Shown: positions 7,127 through 14,380, counted from the stretch's first letter. The stretch: 20,581 nucleotides of DNA from Oscillospiraceae bacterium (GCA_904501855.1 CAJGCI010000021.1:1-20581); one strand, 5' to 3'. Notes: generated by a model from the letters alone, not told the origin. Numbers and translations: made by a program.

Positions 7127-8272
7127 TCAGTATTTGATCGTGAAACGGCTTGGCTTCGGTCGGTATCGCACCCCCGAGACAAGCCCTATCGCACCGAACA
7201 GTGTGAACATGGAGGAACCTCCGTAACTGAAGAACGGAAGTGTAATGCCGATAACCGGTGTGATTCCGATACACATCCCCACATTGATGAACGTCTGGAA
7301 CGCGATTGCAGCGGCAACGCCGAAACAAAGGAGCGTATCGAAGGGACGGCTGGAACGAAGACCCACGATGACACACCGGATGATGATTGCAGTCAGAAGT
7401 GCCAGTACGATAACGCAGGCGATCAGCCCCAGTTCCTCACCGATAACCGCGAAGATAAAGTCCGTATGTTTACCGGTCAGAGCACTGGACTGGGTCTGTG
7501 TCCCGTGGCCGAGGCCCATGCCGGTGAGTTTTCCGGAAGCCAGTGCCATTTTGGACTGGTTGGCCTGCCAGGCGATGTTGTCGCCGGTGGGATCGATATT
7601 GGGGTTATACGGAGCCAGGATACGCTGTTTCTGATAATCGTGCAGCGCATACTTCCATGCAAAGGGCATTACTGCGGCAAAGGAAGCCACGCCGGCACCG
7701 ATCCAGTACCAGCGGATGCCCGCCATAAATATCATGACGATAAAGATGAACAGGATGATCAGAGCACTTCCAAGGTCCGACGAGATTCCGACGATCAGGC
7801 CGAAGATCAGGATGAAGTGGCCAAGGACCTGTCCCACGGAACTGGGAGCATTGAGATCCTTGTATTTCTGCAGATACGATAACTGCTTGGCCAGTATGAT
7901 GATAAAGATGACCTTGACCACCTCGGATGGCTGAATTCCGATACCGAAGAACCGGAGCCAGCTCTTGTTGCCGGTACCGGCGTCTACGCCGAAGGGGATC
8001 AGCATCAGAAGGAAGATCACGTTGAAGACCATGAGGTACTGCCATTTGTCCGCGATGTTCTCCGCATCCAGGATCGTAAAGATGACGAACAGTGCGATCC
8101 CGAGGAACAGGGACAGGATCTGGACAAACACGAATCGGCTGGAATCATCATAGCTTAACGTTGCCGAGCGGATGATCACTATGCCGAAGAGCGAACACAG
8201 TACGCACAAACCCAGCAAAAGCATATCCGCACGCTTGCAGAAGGCTTTAGTCGCCTGCCATGCTTTCTGCAT
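7127..8272 (-). CDS. rodA: FtsW/RodA/SpoVE family peptidoglycan glycosyltransferase, probably RodA
   Basis: The 381-residue product is a polytopic membrane protein with about ten segments, the SEDS fold that polymerises lipid II together with a class B penicillin-binding protein. Family marks are SWLRF (105-109) with QPSEVVK (114-120), WQANQSKMALASGK (235-248), HTDFIFAVIGEELG (269-282) with the essential Asp271, and PFFSYGGSS (346-354). The length and lack of long terminal extensions favour RodA (elongasome) over FtsW, but sequence alone cannot settle this. The GTG three codons upstream overlaps the AAAGGCGGTG ribosome site, so the ATG at 8272 is preferred. It stands alone on the minus strand, divergent from tsaE, with promoter boxes that overlap those of tsaE. 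Confidence 0.93.
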   Translation of the reverse strand: MQKAWQATKAFCKRADMLLLGLCVLCSLFGIVIIRSATLSYDDSSRFVFVQILSLFLGIALFVIFTILDAENIADKWQYLMVFNVIFLLMLIPFGVDAGTGNKSWLRFFGIGIQPSEVVKVIFIIILAKQLSYLQKYKDLNAPSSVGQVLGHFILIFGLIVGISSDLGSALIILFIFIVMIFMAGIRWYWIGAGVASFAAVMPFAWKYALHDYQKQRILAPYNPNIDPTGDNIAWQANQSKMALASGKLTGMGLGHGTQTQSSALTGKHTDFIFAVIGEELGLIACVIVLALLTAIIIRCVIVGLRSSRPFDTLLCFGVAAAIAFQTFINVGMCIGITPVIGITLPFFSYGGSSMFTLFGAIGLVSGVRYRPKPSRFTIKY

Positions 8273-8308
8273 AATTCTCACCGCCTTTTACTTCAGAATA
8301 GTCGATTT

Positions 8309-8337
8309 ATATTACCATATAATTTGTCTTTACGCAA
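8309..8337 (-). promoter_or_regulatory. Promoter of the RodA-like gene
   Basis: On the minus strand TTGCGT (8332-8337) and TAATAT (8309-8314) are spaced by 17 bases. The -35 box overlaps the -35 box proposed for tsaE on the other strand. Confidence 0.5.
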
Positions 8338-8358
8338 CGCTGTCCGTGGTGATATAAT
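8329..8358 (+). promoter_or_regulatory. Promoter of tsaE-tsaB-upp
   Basis: A perfect TATAAT (8353-8358) has a weak -35 TTTACG (8329-8334) at 18 bases. It lies 30 bases before the tsaE start. Confidence 0.55.
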
Positions 8359-8388
8359 AGGCGGGAACTTTGGGTATTGGAGTATTTT

Positions 8389-8814
8389 ATGCAGGTTTTT
8401 CACTCAAAAAATGAAGAGGAAACCGAAAACATCGGCGAATCGTTTTCCGCACAGCTCCCCTCCGGTTCCGTTGTGGCCATGTACGGGGAATTAGGTGCCG
8501 GAAAGACCGCTTTTGTCCGGGGCATGGCCCGGGGCATGGGTCTTGACTGCCGGGTGTCCAGTCCCACCTTCACCATTGTCAATGAATATCTGGGAGACCG
8601 TTCTCTCATCCATTTTGATATGTACCGTCTCAATGATGCCGACGAACTTTTTGATATCGGCTGGGAAGATTATCTTCGCAGAGATGCGGTTTGCGTGGTA
8701 GAATGGAGTGAAAAGGTGGAAGAAGCCTTTTTCGGCGACGAATACACCGTGACCATTGAAAAGCTTTCGGATAATGAACGACAGATCACCATCAGGGAGG
8801 CCGGAGAATCATGA
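8389..8814 (+). CDS. tsaE: tRNA t6A37 biosynthesis ATPase TsaE
   Basis: TsaE is the ATPase partner of TsaB-TsaD that makes N6-threonylcarbamoyladenosine at position 37 of ANN-decoding tRNAs. The 141-residue product has Walker A GELGAGKT (33-40), SSPTF (57-61), HFDMYR (75-80) and VVEW (103-106), all typical and complete. The ATG at 8389 follows TTGGAG by 6 bases; an in-frame TTG four codons upstream is the ribosome site itself. Its stop overlaps the tsaB start (ATGA), indicating translational coupling. It is first in the tsaE-tsaB-upp unit. Confidence 0.96.
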   Translation: MQVFHSKNEEETENIGESFSAQLPSGSVVAMYGELGAGKTAFVRGMARGMGLDCRVSSPTFTIVNEYLGDRSLIHFDMYRLNDADELFDIGWEDYLRRDAVCVVEWSEKVEEAFFGDEYTVTIEKLSDNERQITIREAGES

Positions 8815-9500
8815 TGACACTTGCTTTCGAATCCTCTGCCCGTCCCGCTTCCGTGGCTCTCATGGAAGATGATGTGCTGATCTCTCAGTATACACAGTGC
8901 AGTGCCCTGACGCACAGCAGAACGCTCCTTCCCATGGCAGAGGACCTGCTGAAAAACGCAGAGATCGACATGAAGGATATCGACCGGTTCGCCGTGGCGC
9001 AGGGGCCCGGTTCCTTTACAGGGATCCGCATCGGGATCTCCACGGTCAAGGGACTTGCCTGGGCGCTGGACAAGCCCTGCGTCGGTGTGTCCACTCTGGA
9101 AGCCATGGCCTGGAACGGGTGTGTCCAGAATGACCTTGTGTGCTGTGTCATGGACGCGCGGAGAAGTCAGGTCTATAATGCTCTGTTTGAGATTCAAAAC
9201 GGCAGGCCGGTGCGTCTCTGCGAAGACCGCGCCATCTCACTGGAGGATCTGACCGAACACCTACGCGGGCTGGACCGTTCCGTGTTTCTCATCGGGGACG
9301 GCACCGCACTGACGGAAGAGCATCTTCAGAAACAGGGCCTTCCCTGCCGGGCTGCACCGGAGAACCTGCGGTGGCAGAACGCCTACGGTGTTGCCATGGC
9401 CGCAAGAGAGCAGCCTTCCATTCACGTCGATCAGTTGCTTCCGTTCTATCTTCGTCTTTCCCAGGCGGAGCGGGAACGTCAGGCACGTTTGGATAAGTAA
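8811..9500 (+). CDS. tsaB: tRNA t6A37 complex dimerisation subunit TsaB
   Basis: TsaB is an ASKHA-fold scaffold that binds TsaD for t6A synthesis. The 229-residue product begins TLAFESSARPASVAL, the TsaB version of phosphate loop 1, and carries GPGSFTGIRIGIS (65-77) and KGLAWAL (80-86), the family signature. The length is normal. The start overlaps the tsaE stop by 4 bases; ATG at 8811 and ATG at 8814 are both possible. In Bacillus the order is tsaE-tsaB-rimI-tsaD; here rimI and tsaD are absent and upp follows after 25 bases, so TsaD must be encoded elsewhere. Confidence 0.95.
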   Translation: MMTLAFESSARPASVALMEDDVLISQYTQCSALTHSRTLLPMAEDLLKNAEIDMKDIDRFAVAQGPGSFTGIRIGISTVKGLAWALDKPCVGVSTLEAMAWNGCVQNDLVCCVMDARRSQVYNALFEIQNGRPVRLCEDRAISLEDLTEHLRGLDRSVFLIGDGTALTEEHLQKQGLPCRAAPENLRWQNAYGVAMAAREQPSIHVDQLLPFYLRLSQAERERQARLDK

Positions 9501-9525
9501 TTTAATAATATTGAAGGAGAAGAAT

Positions 9526-10155
9526 ATGAATAACGTATGTGTCTTTGATCATCCCCTAATTCAGCACAAACTTTCTATCCTCCGAGATAAGAATACCAGT
9601 GTAAAAGAATTCCGTGAGCTGGTCAGTGAAATCGCAATGCTGATGTGCTATGAGGCAACCCGCGACCTTCCCCTGGAAGAGATTGAAGTGGAAACGCCCA
9701 TCGCCGTCGCAAAGGCAAGACGTATCTCCGGCAAGAAGCTGGCCGTCGTTCCCATTCTCCGTGCCGGTCTTGGCATGGTGGACGGTATGGTAAGCCTGAT
9801 CCCCAACGCCAAAGTCGGCCATATCGGTCTGTTCCGCGATCCTGAAACCAAGGAGCCGGTGAAATACTATTTCAAGATGCCCCCCGATATTGCGGAACGC
9901 GATGTCATCGTCGTTGACCCCATGCTGGCAACCGGCGGTTCCGCCTCCGCAGCCATCTCCTTCATCAAGGAAACCGGTGTCTCCCGCATCAAACTGATGT
10001 GCATCATCGGAGCCCCGGAAGGTGTCGAACGCATGCAGCAGGATCATCCCGATGTGCCTATCTACATTGCCGCGCTGGATGAGAAGCTCAACGAAAACGC
10101 CTATATCGTTCCCGGTCTGGGCGATGCCGGCGACCGTATCTTCGGTACCAAATAA
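9526..10155 (+). CDS. upp: Uracil phosphoribosyltransferase
   Basis: The enzyme converts uracil and PRPP to UMP in pyrimidine salvage. The 209-residue length is exactly usual. The PRPP loop is DPMLATGGSA (131-140); GLGDAGDRIFGT (198-208) is the uracil-binding C-terminus; ILRAGLGMVDG (78-88) is also typical. The ATG at 9526 has a GAAGGAG site about 7 bases upstream. An open frame extends upstream through tsaB but has no homology. It lies 25 bases after tsaB with no terminator, so it is co-transcribed; no pyrR-type attenuator is seen before it. A strong terminator follows. Confidence 0.97.
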   Translation: MNNVCVFDHPLIQHKLSILRDKNTSVKEFRELVSEIAMLMCYEATRDLPLEEIEVETPIAVAKARRISGKKLAVVPILRAGLGMVDGMVSLIPNAKVGHIGLFRDPETKEPVKYYFKMPPDIAERDVIVVDPMLATGGSASAAISFIKETGVSRIKLMCIIGAPEGVERMQQDHPDVPIYIAALDEKLNENAYIVPGLGDAGDRIFGTK

Positions 10156-10162
10156 AAAAATC

Positions 10163-10193
10163 AAGGACAGCAGAAAAACTGCTGTCCTTTTTT
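10163..10193. terminator. Bidirectional terminator between upp and rsmE
   Basis: An 11-bp perfect stem (10163-10173 with 10179-10189) with an A5 loop is followed by a T run on the plus strand, and preceded by an A-rich run that becomes a T run on the minus strand. It serves the convergent upp and rsmE genes. Confidence 0.93.
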
Positions 10194-10205
10194 GTTTCTT
10201 GTTCG

Positions 10206-10940
10206 TCAGGATAGGTTTCCGGATTCGTACATCAGCGCCGTCAGTGCCACGATGGGAGCGGTCTCACAACGCAGGATGCGGTTTCCCATGGTGCACACCT
10301 GGATCCCCAGTTTCCGTGCCATGTCCGCCTCATAGCTTTCAAATCCGCCTTCCGGACCGGTGATGATACAGGCGGTCTTGACCTCCCTGCTCTTTTTCAG
10401 GGCCTCATTTAAGGGAACTCTCTCCCCGGTCTCATACATCATAAGAGGAAGTTCCGTGTGGATCGCCTCATTGAGGGCATTGACATAGTCTCCCGCCCAG
10501 GCCACTTCCGGAATGATCCCTCTGCCGGACTGTTTTGCTGCTTCTTCGGCGATGCGCTGCCAGCGTTCCACTTTCTTCTGGGGATCGTCCAGCTTCGCCA
10601 CACAGCGGTTGCTCTGGAAAAAGCCGATATTGGTCACACCGCATTCTACGGCCTTCTGCAGGATATAATCCGTCCGGTCATTTCCCTTGGGAAGACCGCA
10701 CAGCAGCGTCACTTCAATGGACGGTTCCGTATCGCACTCCTTTTTCCGTACGATCTCCAGCTGGGCTTCCCCTTTTTCGCTGTTGACGAGACGGCATTCA
10801 TAATCATATCCGTCACCGTCACACACCGTGACCATCTCTCCGGGTCGGATGCGGAGCACGCGGATGTGATCGGCATCCCTTCCCCGTATATAAACCATTC
10901 CGCCGGCCAGATTGGTTCCGGCAACGAAGAATCTAGGCAT
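10206..10940 (-). CDS. rsmE: 16S rRNA (uracil-1498-N3)-methyltransferase RsmE
   Basis: RsmE methylates U1498 of 16S rRNA with S-adenosylmethionine. The 244-residue product has an N-terminal PUA-like RNA-binding domain (MPRFFV start, HIRVLRIRPGE) and a C-terminal SPOUT knot fold with GPEGGF (195-200) and LRCETAP (223-229), the two cofactor-loop signatures. EEAAKQSGR (132-140) is also typical. The length matches the family. The ATG follows a GAGGAGG site by about 9 bases. In many Firmicutes rsmE follows prmA and dnaJ; here it is a lone gene convergent with upp. Confidence 0.96.
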   Translation of the reverse strand: MPRFFVAGTNLAGGMVYIRGRDADHIRVLRIRPGEMVTVCDGDGYDYECRLVNSEKGEAQLEIVRKKECDTEPSIEVTLLCGLPKGNDRTDYILQKAVECGVTNIGFFQSNRCVAKLDDPQKKVERWQRIAEEAAKQSGRGIIPEVAWAGDYVNALNEAIHTELPLMMYETGERVPLNEALKKSREVKTACIITGPEGGFESYEADMARKLGIQVCTMGNRILRCETAPIVALTALMYESGNLS

Positions 10941-10976
10941 TGTCTGTTCCTCCTCTTCTGAGGTCTGTTCCTGCCA

Positions 10977-11005
10977 AGTATATCATAAAACCACCGCAGT
11001 AATCA
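10977..11005 (-). promoter_or_regulatory. Likely rsmE promoter with extended -10
   Basis: On the minus strand TGATATACT gives an extended -10 (TGn plus TATACT, 10977-10985). A weak -35 TGATTA (11000-11005) lies 17 bases upstream. The distance to the rsmE start is about 37 bases. Confidence 0.4.
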
Positions 11006-11052
11006 TCCTTTTTCTTGTGTTTTGACCCCCTTTCTGCCAGGGAATTTCGTTC

Positions 11053-11081
11053 TTGACTTTATATATGTTCTGCATTATAAT
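11053..11081 (+). promoter_or_regulatory. Promoter of tRNA-Ser
   Basis: TTGACT (11053-11058), a 17-base spacer and a perfect TATAAT (11076-11081) form a strong sigma-A promoter 33 bases before the tRNA. Confidence 0.85.
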
Positions 11082-11114
11082 ATGCAAGCTGACAATTTAC
11101 TGATCGAACAACAT

Positions 11115-11206
11115 GCAGAAGTCGCGTAGTTGGTCGAGCGCGCACGATTGGAAATCGTGTAAACGTCAAAAGCGTTTCGAGGGTTCGAATCCCTCCTTCT
11201 GCGCCA
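11115..11206 (+). tRNA. tRNA-Ser (anticodon GGA)
   Basis: The 92-nt gene has an encoded CCA. The acceptor stem GCAGAAG pairs with CTTCTGC, the discriminator is G as required for serine, the anticodon stem CACGA/TCGTG holds the loop TTGGAAA giving anticodon GGA, and the long variable arm is built from AAACG/CGTTT. The T arm is GAGGG-TTCGAAT-CCCTC. It decodes UCC and UCU. It has its own promoter and terminator. Confidence 0.97.
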
Positions 11207-11213
11207 CATTGGT

Positions 11214-11248
11214 ACCCAGGCTATGATACGATAGCCTGGGTGCTTTTT
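11214..11248 (+). terminator. Terminator of tRNA-Ser
   Basis: A perfect 10-bp stem (11214-11223 with 11232-11241) with an 8-base loop is followed by GC and five T residues, starting 8 bases after the tRNA. Confidence 0.9.
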
Positions 11249-11287
11249 ATTAGTATTCCTATCTGAAAAACCAGCCATCAAACAGGT

Positions 11288-11336
11288 CAGCGAGGCGGAG
11301 GGTGCAAATGCGCATTTTCCTGCCTCGCTGTTTTTT
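11288..11336 (+). terminator. Orphan terminator-like hairpin with no gene before it
   Basis: CAGCGAGGC (11288-11296) pairs with GCCTCGCTG (11322-11330) and is followed by six T residues. The 25-base interior can add GGA/TCC and TGC/GCA pairs. It lies only 40 bases after the tRNA-Ser terminator, so it ends no visible gene. It may be a relic of a lost gene, the end of a very short RNA, or a backup terminator. Confidence 0.7.
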
Positions 11337-11351
11337 GCTTTGTGATTTTGG

Positions 11352-11367
11352 GGGATTCCGGAATCCC
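11352..11367. repeat. Perfect 16-bp palindrome
   Basis: GGGATTCC at 11352-11359 is followed directly by its reverse complement GGAATCCC at 11360-11367. It has no loop and no T run, so it is more like a protein-binding site than a terminator. A TTGACA hexamer (11405-11410) follows 37 bases later without a good -10 at 17 bases. The remaining bases of 11249-11467 show nothing else I can name. Confidence 0.6.
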
Positions 11368-11467
11368 GGAAAAAATGACTCCCTGCGTGTTAGCATTGCA
11401 CCTGTTGACAAATAATCGATAGAATGAGATGCTGATTTCATCATAATCTGCTGAGGAGGATGAAAGA

Positions 11468-12544
11468 ATGTACCGCACGTGGATTACGTTGTTTATCATC
11501 GTACAGGCAGTACTGACGGCCGTGCAGTATTTCACAGCCAAAAAACCAGTAAAATGGCCGCTTCGCATCGCTGTCCTGGCGGCGAAGGCACTGTGTGCCG
11601 TTGCGTTTGCTCTGCTCGTCATGGCAGGGCCGGTGTTTTTGCGCCCGGCACAGGCGCTGCTCACGGTGATTTACGCTGTCCTGCTGCCTGACGCAGTGGC
11701 CGATCTCATAACCCTGCTCATCTGGCGCAGAGATCGCAGCTTCCGTCATCTTCGTCTGGCCAGCCTCATTCTCGGCGTGGCATTCTTCGTCTACGGCACT
11801 GTCAACATGCAGGTTGTGACGCCGGAGTACCACAGCCTCGCATCGCCGAAGCTTTCAGAGGATCACAGAGTCATCTTCGTCTCCGATCTGCATGTCGGCA
11901 GCTCGCAGAGCTTTGACACGACACGCAGCACCATTGAAAAGATCGGTGCCGAGCACCCGGATTACATTATTCTCGGCGGCGACATCACAGATGATTACAC
12001 CTCGAAAGCCGAGATGGAGGAGACATATCGGCTCTTTGGCGCCCTTGGCGTGCCGGTCTTTTACATTGACGGCAACCACGAGCTCGTCCAGTACCCGGAA
12101 TACAATCCGAATGGCATTGAGTATACCCGCGAGGAGCTTTTGCGTGCAGTCGAACGAAACGGAATTACGGTTTTACGTGATGAATTTATGACCCTTGCGC
12201 CCGATCTTCTGCTGCTGGGAAGAGAGGATCTGGCGGACCCGTCTCTGCGCAAAGCAGTTGAAAAGCCCGACACGGACAGCTTCTTCCTCATCGCTGACCA
12301 TCAGCCGGTGAGTATCCGGGAACATCGGGATCTTGGCGCGGATCTTCAGCTCTCCGGCCATACGCATGCCGGACAGTTTTTCCCGCTGAAGCTTCTCTAT
12401 CCGCTGTTAACACCGACATACGGCGAGTACGAGTACGACAACGGTACGAAACTCTACGTCAGCGCCGGGGCCAGCGGCTGGAGGTTTCCGTTCCGCACAG
12501 AGGCGCACTGTCGCTTTGACGTTGTGGATCTTATTCCCTCTTAA
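11468..12544 (+). CDS. Membrane-anchored metallophosphoesterase (YkuE/YaeI-like)
   Basis: The 358-residue product has an N-terminal membrane domain with about three or four segments (about 5-22, 32-54, 62-86, 97-115) and then a calcineurin-like phosphoesterase domain facing outward or inward (not decided). The metal ligands are all present: SDLHVG (Asp140, His142), GGDITD (Asp172), GNHE (Asn203, His204), ADHQP (His278) and GHTHAGQ (His298, His300). Related proteins hydrolyse phosphodiesters, including UDP-sugar or phospholipid substrates; the substrate here is unknown. AGGAGG precedes the ATG by about 9 bases. Its codon use (more ACG, GCG, CCG, ATT) looks unlike neighbouring genes, which favour ACC, GTC and TCC, so it may have been acquired next to tRNA-Ser. 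Confidence 0.92.
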   Translation: MYRTWITLFIIVQAVLTAVQYFTAKKPVKWPLRIAVLAAKALCAVAFALLVMAGPVFLRPAQALLTVIYAVLLPDAVADLITLLIWRRDRSFRHLRLASLILGVAFFVYGTVNMQVVTPEYHSLASPKLSEDHRVIFVSDLHVGSSQSFDTTRSTIEKIGAEHPDYIILGGDITDDYTSKAEMEETYRLFGALGVPVFYIDGNHELVQYPEYNPNGIEYTREELLRAVERNGITVLRDEFMTLAPDLLLLGREDLADPSLRKAVEKPDTDSFFLIADHQPVSIREHRDLGADLQLSGHTHAGQFFPLKLLYPLLTPTYGEYEYDNGTKLYVSAGASGWRFPFRTEAHCRFDVVDLIPS

Positions 12545-12593
12545 GCCGCAACAATCCGGCAAGATCGTATGACAGCGGAAATCCTGACACAAG

Positions 12594-12631
12594 AAGAAAC
12601 TCCGATTTGAGAGGATCCGAGTTTCTTTTTT
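12594..12631 (+). terminator. Terminator of the metallophosphoesterase gene
   Basis: AAGAAACTC (12594-12602) pairs with GAGTTTCTT (12619-12627), extended by a GA/TC pair past a C-C mismatch, and is followed by more T residues. It is 50 bases after the stop. The stretch 12632-12742 has AT-rich DNA but no promoter I can support. Confidence 0.85.
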
Positions 12632-12742
12632 ATCCTGTTTCCTGTAGACGATGCTATTATTTTTGAGATATACTCTTGTTGTACTTCCAAATTATAACAA
12701 TGTGGTGCCCAACTTCGTACATGCACCGGAAAGGTGAAGCAC

Positions 12743-14245
12743 ATGAAACGATTAATCCCCCTTCTGATCGCGTTTGCGATGATCCTGTCTCTTTCCGCCT
12801 GCGGCAAAAAGGAGGCCGTCGGTTTCTCAGACCAGACCCGTAAGGCCGTCGCGGATTTTACAGCCATGTACGGCAAAGACAGTGCAGATTATAAGGGAAA
12901 CGCCTATGTTGTCAGCGACTTTGACAATACCACGGCCGTTTTCGATATCACTTATCAGACCATCGTCTGCCAGCTCGAGCGCATGGCATTTGCCATGGAT
13001 GCTCATGAACTGGAGATGGCACTAGCTGTGGGGCTGGATCTGAATGCCGATCAGAATGCTGACTGGATCGCAGATATCACCACTGCCTATTCCCACCTCT
13101 GGAACACTTACGGACCATTCACGGCCGCTGGTGTGGACGAAGAGACGCAAAAGGCCATGCAGTCCGACCCGTGGTGGATGGAGTTTGCCGCCAAGATGCG
13201 TGCCTTCCTGTACCATGTGGAAGACACCACTCCGGAAGAGATCAACTATGCCTGGATCCTTTATTGGTTTACCGGCATGACCCCGAACGAAGTATACGAT
13301 CTGTTCTATCGTTCCTGCAGTGAGAAAGAAACCGTGGAATCCGAATGGATCACCTGGACATCTCCAAAGGAGATCGAATCCCTGCTGGGTGTGATCGAAT
13401 GTGCATTTCAGAACGGTGTTTCCGTGACACAGGACGTCAAGGATATGTTCACGACGTTCCATGACAACGGGATCGATGTATGGATCTGCTCCGCTTCACA
13501 TCTGGACGGCGTTCGCGCTGCCGTGGACGCATTCGGTCTCAGTGACTGTGTCACCGGTGTGATTGGCATGACGCAGGCTATGGAAAACGGTGTCTATGCA
13601 CCGTCCTACGACTATGAAAACGGTTACGCATGGGATAATCTCGGTGGAGGAAACTGGCAGGCATCGGAATACCCCATTCACGCGCTGCCCGGTATGGAAG
13701 GCAAAGTGACTGCGGTGGAAAATGCTCTTGTGCCCCGCTATGGTTGCGGACCGCTGGCAGGATTCATGGATTCCAGCGGTGACTTCAACTTCTGCACCGA
13801 GTTTGACTCCATGCGGTTCGTCATCTGCTATAACCGTGCCAACCGTAAAATCACGGAAGGCGCCGGTCTGATTGCAGTACTTGCCGTCTACCAGCAGGAA
13901 ACCCTCGGCTATGATCTCGCCAAGGCAAACGCAGCCGGTGACACCTATTATGTCCTGCAGGGACGCAACGAGAACGGACTTCGTACCATGCGTCCCTCCA
14001 ATGAAACGATACGGCTCGACGAGAAGAAAGCACAGCTGTTTGCCAACAAGGACAACGAGGCTCTTCTCCAGTATGCCATCGATCACTCCATGACCACAGC
14101 GGATTTTCTGAATACCTTTGCCAAAGCGACATCGTCCGACGCTGCCGTCAATCCCCTTGGCCTTGATTTCGGCCATCTGGATAACTATCGCGGCTATCAC
14201 AGTGTTGCGGACCCTGTATCTGCCGAACAGCAGCCTGCTGCCTGA
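12743..14245 (+). CDS. HAD-superfamily phosphatase lipoprotein
   Basis: The 500-residue product has a lipoprotein signal with lipobox LSAC and Cys20, so it is anchored outside the membrane. The mature part is HAD-like: motif I is SDFDNTTAVFD with nucleophile Asp59 and acid/base Asp61, motif II is WICSASHLDGVR (Ser250/252), and a later GKVTAVENA may supply the motif III lysine and DSSGDFNF motif IV. A large alpha-helical cap (about 70-225) sits between motifs I and II. This layout resembles secreted phosphorylcholine phosphatases (PchP type), but the substrate is inference. It starts at the ATG after AAAGGTG; the upstream in-frame GTG is within the ribosome site. It is transcribed alone and followed by a terminator. 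Confidence 0.85.
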   Translation: MKRLIPLLIAFAMILSLSACGKKEAVGFSDQTRKAVADFTAMYGKDSADYKGNAYVVSDFDNTTAVFDITYQTIVCQLERMAFAMDAHELEMALAVGLDLNADQNADWIADITTAYSHLWNTYGPFTAAGVDEETQKAMQSDPWWMEFAAKMRAFLYHVEDTTPEEINYAWILYWFTGMTPNEVYDLFYRSCSEKETVESEWITWTSPKEIESLLGVIECAFQNGVSVTQDVKDMFTTFHDNGIDVWICSASHLDGVRAAVDAFGLSDCVTGVIGMTQAMENGVYAPSYDYENGYAWDNLGGGNWQASEYPIHALPGMEGKVTAVENALVPRYGCGPLAGFMDSSGDFNFCTEFDSMRFVICYNRANRKITEGAGLIAVLAVYQQETLGYDLAKANAAGDTYYVLQGRNENGLRTMRPSNETIRLDEKKAQLFANKDNEALLQYAIDHSMTTADFLNTFAKATSSDAAVNPLGLDFGHLDNYRGYHSVADPVSAEQQPAA

Positions 14246-14265
14246 CAGTCATTTAGAGCAAAAGA

Positions 14266-14302
14266 AATCCCGTCTCGGAATCGTTTCCGGGACGGGTCTT
14301 TC
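14266..14302 (+). terminator. Terminator of the HAD lipoprotein gene
   Basis: CCCGTCTCGGAA (14269-14280) pairs with TTTCCGGGACGGG (14284-14296) with one mismatch and a TCG loop, followed by TCTTTCT. It has a strong stem and a moderate T tract. Confidence 0.85.
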
Positions 14303-14343
14303 TGTATATAATTTGATGCACGGCAGGCTGATTAACTCAAATA

Positions 14344-14380
14344 TTGACATTTTCCACAGAGTTTTCCACAATTATGTCAA
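14344..14380. other. Two tandem DnaA-box-like 9-mers inside an inverted repeat
   Basis: TTTTCCACA occurs at 14350-14358 and again at 14362-14370; both match the DnaA-box pattern TTWTNCACA. They are flanked by the arms TTGACAT (14344-14350) and ATGTCAA (14374-14380). The right arm overlaps the trmO stop codon. No oriC-like AT-rich unwinding region, dnaA or dnaN is nearby. Confidence 0.5.

Noticed and set aside
11115..11467. Integrated genetic element with attachment sites at tRNA-Ser
   Set aside because: I found no second copy of the tRNA 3' end downstream and no integrase gene, so att sites cannot be claimed.
13496..14200. Minus-strand open frame of 234 codons opposite the HAD lipoprotein gene
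   Set aside because: It has no domain, no ribosome site and is fully antisense to a supported gene.
14344..14380. Replication origin (oriC)
   Set aside because: There are only two DnaA-like boxes, with no dnaA/dnaN genes and no AT-rich unwinding element.
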